In this document: piece after piece, positions 25,738 to 36,610 of the stretch
Layout of the letters: every line of letters starts with the position of its first letter
Numbering within the stretch: the stretch's first letter is position 1
DNA from: Flavobacteriales bacterium
Lineage (GTDB): Bacteria; Bacteroidota; Bacteroidia; NS11-12g; UBA955
NCBI GenBank assembly: GCA_947447955.1
Contig: CANFLS010000001.1
Coordinates: 62,001 to 126,000, forward strand
Direction of reading: 5' to 3'
DNA: 64,000 bases
The notes under the pieces: generated by a model
The model's input: only the letters and a program-made list of their open reading frames with translations
Databases searched by the model: none
What the model was told of the DNA's origin: nothing
Made by a program: the position numbers and the translations under genes

Positions 25738-27050
25738 TACAAATAAAAATGCAAAAAGAGTATAAAATTGCAATTATAGGACTTGGTTACGTAGGATTAC
25801 CGCTTGCAGTTGCTTTTGCTGAAAAGTATAAAGTGGTTGGTTTTGATATCAATTTGCAACGTATTGGTGAATTGAAAAAATTCAATGACCGTACATTGGA
25901 AATTTCTGCTAGACAATTGAAAAATGTAATTGTTTCAGATGAGAATTATGTAAACAATAATTTTCCAAATGGATTATACACAACCATGAATGCTTCTGAT
26001 TTACGAGATTGTAATTTTTTCATTGTTACTGTTCCTACGCCTACTGATAAATATAATCGACCTGTTCTAACTCCCTTAATAAAAGCGAGTGAAACGTTAG
26101 GAAAGGCTTTAAAAGTAGGAGATATTGTAGTATACGAAAGTACTGTTTACCCTGGTGTTACGGAAGACGAGTGCGTGCCTGTTTTAGAAAAAGTGAGTGG
26201 ATTGAAATTCAATACAGATTTCTTTGTGGGATATTCCCCTGAGAGGATTAATCCAGGCGACAAAGAACATACGGTTACCAAAATTTTAAAAGTAACAAGC
26301 GGAAGTACTCCTGAAATTGCGACTGAAATTGATGCAGTTTATAACAGTGTTATTACAGCGGGAACTCACAAGGCACCGAGCATTAAAGTTGCAGAAGCTG
26401 CGAAAGTGATTGAAAATAGTCAGCGCGATATTAATATTGCTTTCGTAAACGAACTTGCAAAGATTTTCAACTTGATGGGCATAGATACACATGATGTATT
26501 GGAAGCAGCGGGTACCAAATGGAATTTCTTAAAATTTAAACCTGGTTTGGTAGGTGGACACTGCATTGGTGTTGATCCTTATTATTTGGCACAGAAAGCA
26601 CAGGAATTGGGTTACCATCCAGAAATCATCTTGGCAGGTCGCAGGTTGAATGACGAAATGGGCAAATATGTTGCTACGGAAGTTATCAAATTGATGTTGA
26701 AAAAAGACATCAAAGTAAAAAATTCAAATGTTTTGGTACTCGGTTTTACCTTCAAGGAGGATTGTCCAGATGTGAGGAATACAAAAGTTATTGATATTGT
26801 AAATGAATTAAAAACGTATGATGTGAATGTAACCATTTTCGATCCTTGGGCAAATCCGGAAGAAGTTATTCATGAATATAATGTGGTTTCGCAGAAAGAG
26901 ATTCCATTTGGGAAATTTGATTCTGTTATTTTAGCTGTTTCGCACAAAGAGTTTTTGAATATGGAATTAAAAAGTTTATTAAATGATAATGCAGTATTTT
27001 ACGATGTCAAAGGCTGTATTTTAGAAGATTTTGTAGATTCGAGATTATAA
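25734..27050 (+). CDS. UDP-sugar 6-dehydrogenase (WbpO/TviB-like nucleotide sugar dehydrogenase)
   Basis: IGLGYVGLPLAVAFAEKY, KFKPGLVGGHCIGVDPYYL. Confidence 0.93.
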   Translation: MIQIKMQKEYKIAIIGLGYVGLPLAVAFAEKYKVVGFDINLQRIGELKKFNDRTLEISARQLKNVIVSDENYVNNNFPNGLYTTMNASDLRDCNFFIVTVPTPTDKYNRPVLTPLIKASETLGKALKVGDIVVYESTVYPGVTEDECVPVLEKVSGLKFNTDFFVGYSPERINPGDKEHTVTKILKVTSGSTPEIATEIDAVYNSVITAGTHKAPSIKVAEAAKVIENSQRDINIAFVNELAKIFNLMGIDTHDVLEAAGTKWNFLKFKPGLVGGHCIGVDPYYLAQKAQELGYHPEIILAGRRLNDEMGKYVATEVIKLMLKKDIKVKNSNVLVLGFTFKEDCPDVRNTKVIDIVNELKTYDVNVTIFDPWANPEEVIHEYNVVSQKEIPFGKFDSVILAVSHKEFLNMELKSLLNDNAVFYDVKGCILEDFVDSRL

Positions 27051-27111
27051 TATGAAAATTATGATAATTGATTATAAGAGATATCTTGAGAGTAATTTAT
27101 ATTTTTAATTT

Positions 27112-28254
27112 TTGGGACATACAATGATCACATTTAACAAACCTTATTTTACAGGTAACGAAATAATATATATTGAACAAGCTGTTCAATCTGGTAAAAT
27201 TTCAGGGAATGGGGATTTTACAAAAAAATGCCAATCTTATTTTGAATCCACTTATGGGTTTGGCAAATGTTTGCTAACATCATCCTGCACCGATGCTTTG
27301 GAAATGGCAGCAATTCTATGCGATATTCAACTAGGTGATGAAGTCATTATGCCTTCATATACTTTTGTAAGTACTGCGAATGCATTTGTATTAAGGGGTG
27401 CAAAAATTGTTTTTGCCGATTCTTATTCTGATAACCCAAATATTGACGCAGATAAGATAGAGTCCCTAATAACAGAAAAAACAAAGGCCATTGTTCCAGT
27501 ACATTATGCAGGGGTTGCTTGTAATATGGACAAAATTATGGAGTTGGCAAATAGATATAATTTATTTGTAGTAGAGGATGCTGCCCAAGCAATTGATAGC
27601 TTTTACTTAAATGCTAAAGGTGAAAAGAAAGCTTTAGGTTCAATTGGTCATTTTGCGGCATTTTCATTCCATGAAACTAAAAATATTATTTCTGGTGAAG
27701 GAGGTATGCTTGTTGTAAACGAAAGTAAATATGTAGCGAGGGCTGAAATTATTTGGGAAAAGGGTACAAATAGATCTTCTTTTTTTAGAGGAGAAATTGA
27801 CAAATATGGTTGGGTTGATATTGGAAGTTCATTTCTTCCATCAGAAATTACTGCAGCATTTCTATGGGCTCAGTTTGAGAATATTGAACAAATCCAAACT
27901 CGAAGACTTGAACTTTGGAATCATTATTACTGTGAATTAAAAGTTTGGGCACAAAACAACCAAGTTCACTTACCTAAAATACCGGAATATGCGACTAATA
28001 ATGCCCATATGTTTTATTTGGCTTGCCCTAATTTAGAATTTAGAAATAATTTGATAGAAAAACTCAAAAAATGCAATGTTTTGGCAGTGTTCCATTATCA
28101 AAGTTTACATAAGAGTCCTTATTTTTTAATTAATCATAATAATCGAGATTTAATTAACAGTGATTATTTTACTGACTGTTTGGTTAGGTTGCCATTATTC
28201 TTTGATTTAAAAAATAAATATATTGATATCATCGTAAATATAATTACTAAATAA
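27112..28254 (+). CDS. dTDP-4-amino-4,6-dideoxygalactose transaminase (WecE/RffA-like)
   Basis: DegT/DnrJ/EryC1 fold; LTSSCTDALEMAAIL, FSFHETKNIISGEGGML. Confidence 0.9.
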   Translation: MGHTMITFNKPYFTGNEIIYIEQAVQSGKISGNGDFTKKCQSYFESTYGFGKCLLTSSCTDALEMAAILCDIQLGDEVIMPSYTFVSTANAFVLRGAKIVFADSYSDNPNIDADKIESLITEKTKAIVPVHYAGVACNMDKIMELANRYNLFVVEDAAQAIDSFYLNAKGEKKALGSIGHFAAFSFHETKNIISGEGGMLVVNESKYVARAEIIWEKGTNRSSFFRGEIDKYGWVDIGSSFLPSEITAAFLWAQFENIEQIQTRRLELWNHYYCELKVWAQNNQVHLPKIPEYATNNAHMFYLACPNLEFRNNLIEKLKKCNVLAVFHYQSLHKSPYFLINHNNRDLINSDYFTDCLVRLPLFFDLKNKYIDIIVNIITK

Positions 28255-28259
28255 ATAGT

Positions 28260-28973
28260 ATGAAACTAACTAGTTTAATACAGAAAATTGCTTATAAATG
28301 CGGTATAATAATAAAATGGAAAAACGATACTGCTTTTAATGAAAATAAATTTCAAAATAGATCTTGGTCACAGGAGGGTGAAGATATTCTATTGGCCAGA
28401 TTTTTTGAAAACGAAAAAGATGGTTTTTATATTGACGTCGGTGCTCATCACCCCTTTAGATTCTCAAATACGTATAAGTTTTATAAGTTAGGATGGAGAG
28501 GAATTAATATTGAACCGATGACAAATTGCGAATTATTATTTAGAAAATTTAGACCTAGGGATAAATTTGTTAATTGCGGCGTTTCTTCTAGTTCGGGTTT
28601 TTTAAATTATTATGAATATTCTGAAACAGCTCTAAATACATTTAGTTTTGAAAGGTATAAATTTCTTTCTGGAAATGAATGTTGGCCAATTAAAGAAAGC
28701 CGGATAGAAGTAAAAACATTAACAGAAATTTTGGATAGTTTTCCTGAATTAAATAGTTTGGATATATCTTTTATTACTATAGATGTAGAGGGTAATGATT
28801 TTGAAGTTTTAAAAGGTTTGAATTTGAAAAAATATTTACCAAAATTCATTCTTATCGAGTCAAACAATCGTGATTATTCTAAACAAGTAGCTCAATACCT
28901 TGAAGTCTACAATTATAATCATGTGGCAAAATTATATAATACGGAAATTTATAAATTAATATTAAAAAATTGA
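28260..28973 (+). CDS. FkbM family methyltransferase
   Basis: SQEGEDILLARFF...GFYIDVGAHHPFRFSNTYKFYKLGWRGINIEP. Confidence 0.9.
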   Translation: MKLTSLIQKIAYKCGIIIKWKNDTAFNENKFQNRSWSQEGEDILLARFFENEKDGFYIDVGAHHPFRFSNTYKFYKLGWRGINIEPMTNCELLFRKFRPRDKFVNCGVSSSSGFLNYYEYSETALNTFSFERYKFLSGNECWPIKESRIEVKTLTEILDSFPELNSLDISFITIDVEGNDFEVLKGLNLKKYLPKFILIESNNRDYSKQVAQYLEVYNYNHVAKLYNTEIYKLILKN

Positions 28974-29359
28974 ATATAAATAAGAATTATAAAATTATTT
29001 TTAGTATAATAAAAAATATTGATTATTGTCAGAATCTAAACTCAAATTTGATTGAGTTTAATAGTAAAGTATAATTTACACTCTTATGGCCACAATAATA
29101 AATGTAGAAAATTTTCCGATAAATTTATTTAACATTGGGAACAATAAGTCAGAGAAGTTAACAGATTTTATTGAACAAATTTAAAGAGTTACTCAGAAAT
29201 CGGCCATAAAGCAATATATGCCAATTCAAGCAGGTGTTGTTGAAAAAGCGTTTTCGGATGTGCAAAGTTCTTGGCATATATAAATTACAAAATTACTATA
29301 TCAATGGCTGAAGGTATTGGCAACTTTGTGAATGGGTTTAAAAATTATTTTAAAATTAA

Positions 29360-30220
29360 ATGAATCTAGAAAACAATAAAGAAGAACATTGGGATTTGGT
29401 TATAGAAGGAAAAACATCCCTTTTTGACTTAAAATTTGCGGATATATGGCGATACAGGGATTTGCTTTTAATGTTTGTGAAGCGTGACTTTGTGAGCTTT
29501 TACAAACAGACAATTTTAGGACCTTTGTGGTTCTTTATACAGCCAATTTTTACAACCATCGTATTTACTTTTGTGTTTGGCAATTTGGCTAGAATTAGTA
29601 CCGATGGTTTGCCTCAATATTTGTTTTATTTGGCAGGTATTACAGCATGGAATTATTTTTCGGATTGTTTAACAAAAACGAGTACCGTTTTTAAAGACAA
29701 TGCCAATATTTTTGGGAAGGTTTATTTTCCAAGATTAATTATGCCTTTGAGCATTGTGGTGAGCAATTTAGTGCGTTTTGGCGTTCAATTGGTATTGTTT
29801 GTTGCCATGATGGTGTATTTTGGATTTCAAGGTGCAAATTTCCATGTAACTTGGGCCATTGCATTGTTTCCAGTTTTGGTGCTGTTGATGGCACTTATGG
29901 GCTTAGGACTTGGATTAATCATCACTGCAATGACAACCAAGTACAGAGATCTAAGTTTCTTGGTTACATTCGGAGTACAACTGCTCATGTATGGCACAAC
30001 AGTGATTTATCCCCTCAGCGCTGCACCAGAAAGATACAGAAAATTGATAGAACTTAATCCAATGACAGGTATCATAGAGGCCTTCCGTTATGCATTTTTA
30101 GGGAAGGGATATTTTACAGCCTGGAGTTTGGGGTATTCTGCAATTTTTACGGCCGTCATAACAATGATTGGAATCATCATTTTTAATAAAACAGAGCGAA
30201 GTTTCGTCGATACAATTTAA
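29360..30220 (+). CDS. ABC-2 polysaccharide exporter permease (Wzm-like)
   Basis: LLMFVKRDFVSFYKQTILGPLWFFIQPI. Confidence 0.93.
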   Translation: MNLENNKEEHWDLVIEGKTSLFDLKFADIWRYRDLLLMFVKRDFVSFYKQTILGPLWFFIQPIFTTIVFTFVFGNLARISTDGLPQYLFYLAGITAWNYFSDCLTKTSTVFKDNANIFGKVYFPRLIMPLSIVVSNLVRFGVQLVLFVAMMVYFGFQGANFHVTWAIALFPVLVLLMALMGLGLGLIITAMTTKYRDLSFLVTFGVQLLMYGTTVIYPLSAAPERYRKLIELNPMTGIIEAFRYAFLGKGYFTAWSLGYSAIFTAVITMIGIIIFNKTERSFVDTI

Positions 30221-31524
30221 TGGGAAAGAACATTGCAATAAAAGTTGAAAATCTGTCTAAGGCTTATCAATTGGGTCAAATTGGAACTGGTACGATAAGT
30301 CGTGATTTAGAACGATTTTGGACAACAAAAATCCGAGGGAAAGAAGATCCATTTTTAAAAATTGGACAAACCAATGACCGCACGGTGAAGGGAGAATCTG
30401 ATATTGTTTGGAGTTTGCAAGATATTAACTTTGAGATTGAACAAGGCGATGCGGTTGGTATTATAGGTCGCAATGGTGCAGGCAAAAGTACCTTATTGAA
30501 GCTCTTAAGCAGGGTAACAGCACCAACAACTGGTAATATTAAAGTAAAGGGGCGCATTGCTTCACTTCTTGAAGTTGGTACTGGATTTCATCCAGAGTTA
30601 ACAGGCCGCGAAAACATATATTTGAACGGTGCCATTTTGGGTATGCGCAAAAAAGAGATTACCCGTAAATTTGATGAAATTGTTGCCTTTAGCGGGGTTG
30701 AGCGATATATAGATACACCAGTTAAAAGATACAGTTCGGGAATGTATGTGCGTTTGGCATTTGCGGTAGCAGCTCATTTAGAATCTGAAATATTAATTGT
30801 AGATGAGGTTTTAGCAGTAGGTGATGCAGAGTTTCAAAAGAAATGCTTGGGCAAAATGGGAGAGGTAAGCAAAGGAGAAGGAAGAACGGTACTGTTTGTG
30901 AGTCATAATATGGGTGCAATTAAAGAACTATGTTCTAATTCGATTTTATTAGAAAATGGTTTAATTAGCGAAATTGGTTCTACACGTAAGATAATTGATT
31001 CTTATCTCACTCAAAATAACTTGGGTTTAAAAAACCTGGAATATTTGAAATTGGATAAAAAAGTTCGCCGAGGAAATGGAGAAATTCAATTTTCCAAAAT
31101 AACTATAAATAATGGTGAAGAATTCCAGGAACCAAATAAGAAAACAATTATTAAAATTCAACTCAAGAAATTTAAAGAAATTGATCAAATATATTTTTGT
31201 TTACAAATAAAGAATGTTGAGGGTAATTTAGTTTTGTTAGATACCAACTTATTAGAAGTCAATATTGCAAATTTTACAAATCAAAATTTACTAAATTTCC
31301 AATTGCAAATTGATGCCAATTTTTTTAGAACTGGCATTTTCCCAATGTATTTGTGGGTTGGAAAAAAGGGAGGTTTGTTAGGAGATAATTATTCATATGA
31401 TATAATAGACTCCTTAATGCATTTAAATTTTGTGAGCGATTTAGGAATTAATGAATTAGGTTATGATTTTCAAGACCCAAATTCATATTTAAATTTGAAT
31501 ATTAAATTAGATTACCATGAATAA
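30220..31524 (+). CDS. Polysaccharide ABC exporter ATPase with C-terminal domain (Wzt-like)
   Basis: GIIGRNGAGKSTLLKLLSRVTAPTTG, RYSSGMYVRLAFAVAA, extended C-terminal region. Confidence 0.93.
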   Translation: MGKNIAIKVENLSKAYQLGQIGTGTISRDLERFWTTKIRGKEDPFLKIGQTNDRTVKGESDIVWSLQDINFEIEQGDAVGIIGRNGAGKSTLLKLLSRVTAPTTGNIKVKGRIASLLEVGTGFHPELTGRENIYLNGAILGMRKKEITRKFDEIVAFSGVERYIDTPVKRYSSGMYVRLAFAVAAHLESEILIVDEVLAVGDAEFQKKCLGKMGEVSKGEGRTVLFVSHNMGAIKELCSNSILLENGLISEIGSTRKIIDSYLTQNNLGLKNLEYLKLDKKVRRGNGEIQFSKITINNGEEFQEPNKKTIIKIQLKKFKEIDQIYFCLQIKNVEGNLVLLDTNLLEVNIANFTNQNLLNFQLQIDANFFRTGIFPMYLWVGKKGGLLGDNYSYDIIDSLMHLNFVSDLGINELGYDFQDPNSYLNLNIKLDYHE

Positions 31525-32506
31525 ATCAATTTTAATTACAGGCGGAACAGGTTCGTTAGGTCAAGCGCTAGTAAAACATATTTTAGAAACCAGAAGCGAA
31601 GAGTTTTCTAAAATTATTGTTTTTTCACGTGATGAACAAAAGCAATATCAAATGTCTTTGGAGTTTCCTGAGAATAAATTCCCTCAAATGCGTTTTTTTA
31701 TTGGTGATGTAAGGGATTTGTCTAGATTAAAAATGGCAATGAAAGGAGTTGATTATGTGATTCATGCAGCTGCAATGAAGCATGTGCCTATAGCAGAATA
31801 CAATCCAATGGAGTGTATTAAAACAAACATCAATGGAGCTGAAAATGTGATTAATGCCGCACTTGAAGCAGGTGTAAAAAAAGTAGTTGCTCTTTCAACA
31901 GATAAGGCTTGCGCACCAATTAATTTATATGGTGCTACAAAACTTGCTTCGGATAAATTATTTGTCGCTGCAAATAACATCACAGGTTGGAATCCAATAA
32001 CCTTTTCTGTTGTTAGATATGGAAATGTAATGGGATCAAATGGTTCAGTCATTCCTTATTTCTTAAAGAAAAAGGAAGAAGGCGTTTTGCCTATCACTGA
32101 TCCCAAAATGACTCGTTTTAATATTAGTTTGGAAGGAGGCGTGAATATGGTGATGCATGCTTTAGATAATGCTTGGGGCGGAGAAATATTTATTCCTAAA
32201 ATTCCATCATACAATATTCTGGATGTTGCAAATGCAATTGGCCCAGAATGTGAAAAACCAATAGTGGGTATTCGTCCGGGTGAAAAAATTCATGAAGAAA
32301 TGATAACGTCTTCTGATTCCTACTATACTTGGGATTTAGGTAAATATTATACTATTTTACCGGCAACACACAAATGGAATTTAGATGAATTTGTAAATCA
32401 TTTTAAAGCTGAAAAAGTGACTGAAGGATTTACATATAACTCTGGAGAAAATACTGAATGGGAGAGTGTTGAGAGTTTGAGAGAATTGATTTCGAACAAA
32501 TTATAA
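31517..32506 (+). CDS. pseB: UDP-N-acetylglucosamine 4,6-dehydratase (inverting), PseB
   Basis: ITGGTGSLGQALVKHIL, AAAMKHVPIAEYNPMECIKTNI, VVALSTDKACAPINLYGATK. Confidence 0.93.
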   Translation: MNKSILITGGTGSLGQALVKHILETRSEEFSKIIVFSRDEQKQYQMSLEFPENKFPQMRFFIGDVRDLSRLKMAMKGVDYVIHAAAMKHVPIAEYNPMECIKTNINGAENVINAALEAGVKKVVALSTDKACAPINLYGATKLASDKLFVAANNITGWNPITFSVVRYGNVMGSNGSVIPYFLKKKEEGVLPITDPKMTRFNISLEGGVNMVMHALDNAWGGEIFIPKIPSYNILDVANAIGPECEKPIVGIRPGEKIHEEMITSSDSYYTWDLGKYYTILPATHKWNLDEFVNHFKAEKVTEGFTYNSGENTEWESVESLRELISNKL

Positions 32507-32510
32507 TAGT

Positions 32511-33695
32511 ATGAATTCAAATCCTATTCCTTATGGTCGTCAAAATATTACGGATGAAGATATTCAATCTGTGGTTGATGTATTAAAAGGTGATTACCTA
32601 ACACAGGGTCCACAAATAAAGCTATTTGAAGATGCGTTTGCTAATTATATAGGTTCTAAGTATGCAGTTGCTGTTTCAAATGGTACTGCTGCTTTGCATT
32701 TGTGCGCATTGGCTTTGAATGTAAAGGAGGGTCAAAAAGTGATAACAACACCTATTACATTTGCTGCTTCTGCAAATTGCATTAGATATTGTGGTGGTGA
32801 TGTTGAATTTGTAGATATTGATCCTGCAACTTATTTAATTGACATAGAAAAAGTCAAGAAATTATTAGAATCTTCACCTAAGGGAACCTATTCTGGAATA
32901 ATTCCAGTAGATTTTTCGGGAAGGGCTGTAAATTTAGAGGAAGTAAAAGGCTTAGCAGATGAATATAATCTTTGGATTATTGAAGATGCTTGTCATGCTC
33001 CGGGTGGTTATTTTATTGATTCAAAAGGTGAAAAGCAAAATTGTGGTAACGGTAATTATGCTAATTTGGCTATATTTTCATTTCATCCTGTCAAGCACAT
33101 AGCGTCTGGTGAAGGGGGTATGATTACGACCAACAATGAGGAACTTTACAAAAACCTATTAAAGTTAAGAACACATGGTATTGTAAAAGATACTCAAAAC
33201 TATACAAATTCAATTGAATTGGCTGGAGGGATAGATGAATATCCTGGATGGTACATGGAAATGCAAATGCTTGGCTATAATTACAGATTAACCGATTTTC
33301 AAGCAGCACTGGGATTGAGTCAGTTGAAAAGAGCAGATAGAGGAATAGAAAGAAGGAGAGAAATAGCTACAATCTACAACGATGCATTCTCCAAAACATC
33401 TAAAATAAAAGGTCAATCGGGTATAGTTGATGGTCATGCTTATCATTTATATATCATAGAGGTTGAAGATAGATTGGGTTTATATAATTATTTAAAGTCA
33501 AATAATATTTTTGCGCAAATTCATTATATACCAACACATTTAATGCCATATTATCAACAATTTGGTTGGAAAGAAGGCGATTTCTTGAATGCTGAAAAAT
33601 ATTACTCACAATGTATAAGTTTGCCAATGTATCCAACATTAAGTAAAATTGAGCAGGATATGGTAATTAGTCTTATTTTGGATTTTTTACCTTGA
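32511..33695 (+). CDS. pseC: UDP-4-amino-4,6-dideoxy-AltNAc transaminase, PseC
   Basis: IPYGRQNITDEDIQSVVDVLKGDYLTQGP, FSFHPVKHIASGEGGMI. Confidence 0.92.
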   Translation: MNSNPIPYGRQNITDEDIQSVVDVLKGDYLTQGPQIKLFEDAFANYIGSKYAVAVSNGTAALHLCALALNVKEGQKVITTPITFAASANCIRYCGGDVEFVDIDPATYLIDIEKVKKLLESSPKGTYSGIIPVDFSGRAVNLEEVKGLADEYNLWIIEDACHAPGGYFIDSKGEKQNCGNGNYANLAIFSFHPVKHIASGEGGMITTNNEELYKNLLKLRTHGIVKDTQNYTNSIELAGGIDEYPGWYMEMQMLGYNYRLTDFQAALGLSQLKRADRGIERRREIATIYNDAFSKTSKIKGQSGIVDGHAYHLYIIEVEDRLGLYNYLKSNNIFAQIHYIPTHLMPYYQQFGWKEGDFLNAEKYYSQCISLPMYPTLSKIEQDMVISLILDFLP

Positions 33696-34564
33696 ATAAA
33701 TTAACTCTAGGCACAGTTCAATTCGGAATTCCTTATGGAATTTCAAATGTACATGGACAAGTTTCTGAATCTGAAATTACTGAAATATTAGATCTTGCAT
33801 GCGAATCAGGAATTTCAGTTTTAGATACTGCTTCCTTATATGGTAATTCAGAAGAATTACTTGGTAAGTTTGTGGAAGGTAGATTTAATTTAATATCAAA
33901 AATTAAAGAAGTGCCTGAAAATCAGAATTGGTCAGCTGAAAGTTTAAATGATTGGTTAGAAAAAGAAATAAATACTTCGTTACAGAAGTTGAATTGTAAT
34001 CAATTATATGCCTATCTATTACATAGACCATTAGATTTACTTAAATATAATGACTTAAAGTATTTTGACAGTTTAGAAAAGTTAAAAGAATCTGGAAAAA
34101 CATCTAAAATAGGATTTTCAGTTTATACTCCAAATGATTTAGAGCAATTATACTCCCAATATAAACCTGATTTGGTACAATTACCAATGAATGTTCTAGA
34201 TTGTGAATTTTTAAAGTCTGGATGGTTGGATAGATTAAAGGAAGATAACGTTGAGATTCATGTTCGATCTATTTTTTTGCAGGGATTGTTATTAATGTCT
34301 CTTGAAGATCAAATATTGAAATTCCCTGATTATTCAGAGATTTGGGTAAAATGGCATCAACAGTTAAACGTTAATAATTTAACTGCAATTGAGGCATGTT
34401 GGAATTTTGTAGATCAATACAAACAAATTGATAAAATTATTGTTGGCGTATTATCTTCAAGTGAATTGACTGAAATTTCGGAAATACCTAAACGTGAAAT
34501 GGATTTTATTGATTTAGCGATAAGTGATGAAACTTTAATTTATCCTTCAAATTGGAAAATATAA
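33692..34564 (+). CDS. Aldo/keto reductase within nonulosonate cluster
   Basis: LGTVQFGIPYGISN...LDTASLYGNSEELLG. Confidence 0.88.
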   Translation: MNKLTLGTVQFGIPYGISNVHGQVSESEITEILDLACESGISVLDTASLYGNSEELLGKFVEGRFNLISKIKEVPENQNWSAESLNDWLEKEINTSLQKLNCNQLYAYLLHRPLDLLKYNDLKYFDSLEKLKESGKTSKIGFSVYTPNDLEQLYSQYKPDLVQLPMNVLDCEFLKSGWLDRLKEDNVEIHVRSIFLQGLLLMSLEDQILKFPDYSEIWVKWHQQLNVNNLTAIEACWNFVDQYKQIDKIIVGVLSSSELTEISEIPKREMDFIDLAISDETLIYPSNWKI

Positions 34565-35304
34565 TGAATATTGTTGTTGTAACACAGGCAAGATATAATT
34601 CGACTCGATTACTTGGCAAGGTTTTGAAAGAAATCAACAATGAATCCCTGCTAGAAATACATTTAAAAAATGCAAAAAGGGCCAAATTACCTACAAATTA
34701 TATTGTTGCAACAACCACTGAGTCAGAATCAAAGTTTATAAATGAAATAGCAGTTCAAGAAGGCTGGAATGTCTATAATGGATCTATTGATAATGTATTA
34801 GACAGATTTTATCAGGCAGTGGTTGATTTAAATCCAGATATTATAGTTCGAATTACTTCTGATTGTCCTTTTACACAAGGACAAATAATTGATGAGGCGA
34901 TTGAAAAAGTCATGAATGCAGGATTTGATTATGTATCTACTTCCTTGGATTATCCTGACGGTGTTGATGTGGAAGCATTTATATTTAAGCAATTAAAATC
35001 AGCATGGGAAAATGCAACATTAACTTCTGATAAAGAACATGTTACTCCGTTCATTCGTAAAAATTGCTCGAATAAATTTGAAATTAGGCCTGAGGAAAGT
35101 GAATTTGCACAAATTCGCTTGACTGTAGATGAGCAAGCAGATTTTGATTGTGTTGAAACATTAATTCAACAATTGGGAACGAATAAAACATGGCAAACTT
35201 ATTGTAATTATATTTTGGAACATCCAAATGAATTTCAGAATCAAAATATTATAAGGAACGAAGGGTATGTCAAATCTTTGAAAGACGACACAAATGAATT
35301 ATAA
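34552..35304 (+). CDS. Cytidylyltransferase/SpsF-type protein (PseF candidate)
   Basis: VVVTQARYNSTRLLGKVLKEINNESLLEIHLKNAKRA; RITSDCPF. Confidence 0.85.
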   Translation: MENIMNIVVVTQARYNSTRLLGKVLKEINNESLLEIHLKNAKRAKLPTNYIVATTTESESKFINEIAVQEGWNVYNGSIDNVLDRFYQAVVDLNPDIIVRITSDCPFTQGQIIDEAIEKVMNAGFDYVSTSLDYPDGVDVEAFIFKQLKSAWENATLTSDKEHVTPFIRKNCSNKFEIRPEESEFAQIRLTVDEQADFDCVETLIQQLGTNKTWQTYCNYILEHPNEFQNQNIIRNEGYVKSLKDDTNEL

Positions 35305-36610
35305 TCGTACTGGACAAAAGTTATATGAAAAAGCGAAATCATTGATTCCAGGAGGAACGATGTTGCTTTCTAAAAGACCAGAAATGTTTTTGCCTGAAAA
35401 TTGGCCATCTTATTATTCAAAAGCTAAGGGCTGTGAAGTATGGGATTTGGATGGCAATAAATTTGTTGATATGTCAATTATGGGCATTGGAACAAACACT
35501 TTAGGATATGGTCATGAAGAAGTTGATCAGGCTGTTATGCAAACTGTAATCGCTGGAAACATGAGTACATTAAATTGCCCAGAAGAAGTTTATTTAGCTG
35601 AGAAATTAATTGAAATTAACCCTTGGGCTCATATGGTGCGTTTTGCAAGAAGCGGAGGAGAAGCCAATGCAATTGCAATAAGAATAGCACGAGCTGCTTC
35701 CGGAAAAGATGAAGTTGCAATTTGTGGTTACCATGGTTGGCATGATTGGTATTTATCTACAAATCACAATGATGGTGATGGCCTGTCAAATCATTTATTG
35801 CCAGGATTAGAACCAAATGGAGTCCCTAAAAATTTAAAAAATACCGTGCATCCATTCCTATACAACAATTTTGAAGAACTTTTACAAATTGTCAATAGTT
35901 ATGATATTGGTGTAATTAAAATGGAAGTTGTTCGAAACTTTGGTCCAGAAGATAATTTTTTGCAAAAGGTGAGGGACTTGGCAACGGAAAGAAATATTGT
36001 ATTGGTATTTGATGAATGTACTTCGGGATTTCGTGAAACATTCGGAGGGATATTCAAAAAGTATAATGTAGAACCAGATTTAACAATGTTTGGTAAAACA
36101 ATTGGTAATGGATATGCCCTAACTGCTGTTGTTGGTAAGCGAGAAGTTATGGAAGCCGCTCAAAAAACTTTTATCAGTAGCACATTTTGGACTGAGAGAA
36201 TTGGTCCTACAGCGGCGCTAAAAACTCTTGAGGTTATGGAAAGAGAAAAATCTTGGGATATAATTACTGAAAAAGGCAATCAAATGCGCAATGGTTGGCA
36301 AAAAATAGCAGACAATAACAGTATGCAAATTAATATAGCGGGAATTCCGTCTTTATCTACTTACAGTTTCAACAGCGATAATGGGCTAAAATATAAGACT
36401 TTGATTACGCAAGAAATGCTCAAGAAAGGTTTTTTAGCGAGTACCAATTTTTACGCGTCAATGGCACACAAAGATTTACATTTCGATTCATATTTTGAGG
36501 CATTAGATCCTATTTTCAATACAATTCAAAAATGTGAAACTCAAGAATTAAATATTGACCAATTATTGGACGGTCCAGTATGCCATTCAGGATTTAAAAG
36601 ATTAAATTGA
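35294..36610 (+). CDS. Class III aminotransferase (glutamate-1-semialdehyde aminomutase-like)
   Basis: RFARSGGEANAIAIRIARAASG, YHGWHDWYL, VFDECTSGFRETFGG, TMFGKTIGNGYALTAV. Confidence 0.9.
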   Translation: MNYNRTGQKLYEKAKSLIPGGTMLLSKRPEMFLPENWPSYYSKAKGCEVWDLDGNKFVDMSIMGIGTNTLGYGHEEVDQAVMQTVIAGNMSTLNCPEEVYLAEKLIEINPWAHMVRFARSGGEANAIAIRIARAASGKDEVAICGYHGWHDWYLSTNHNDGDGLSNHLLPGLEPNGVPKNLKNTVHPFLYNNFEELLQIVNSYDIGVIKMEVVRNFGPEDNFLQKVRDLATERNIVLVFDECTSGFRETFGGIFKKYNVEPDLTMFGKTIGNGYALTAVVGKREVMEAAQKTFISSTFWTERIGPTAALKTLEVMEREKSWDIITEKGNQMRNGWQKIADNNSMQINIAGIPSLSTYSFNSDNGLKYKTLITQEMLKKGFLASTNFYASMAHKDLHFDSYFEALDPIFNTIQKCETQELNIDQLLDGPVCHSGFKRLN

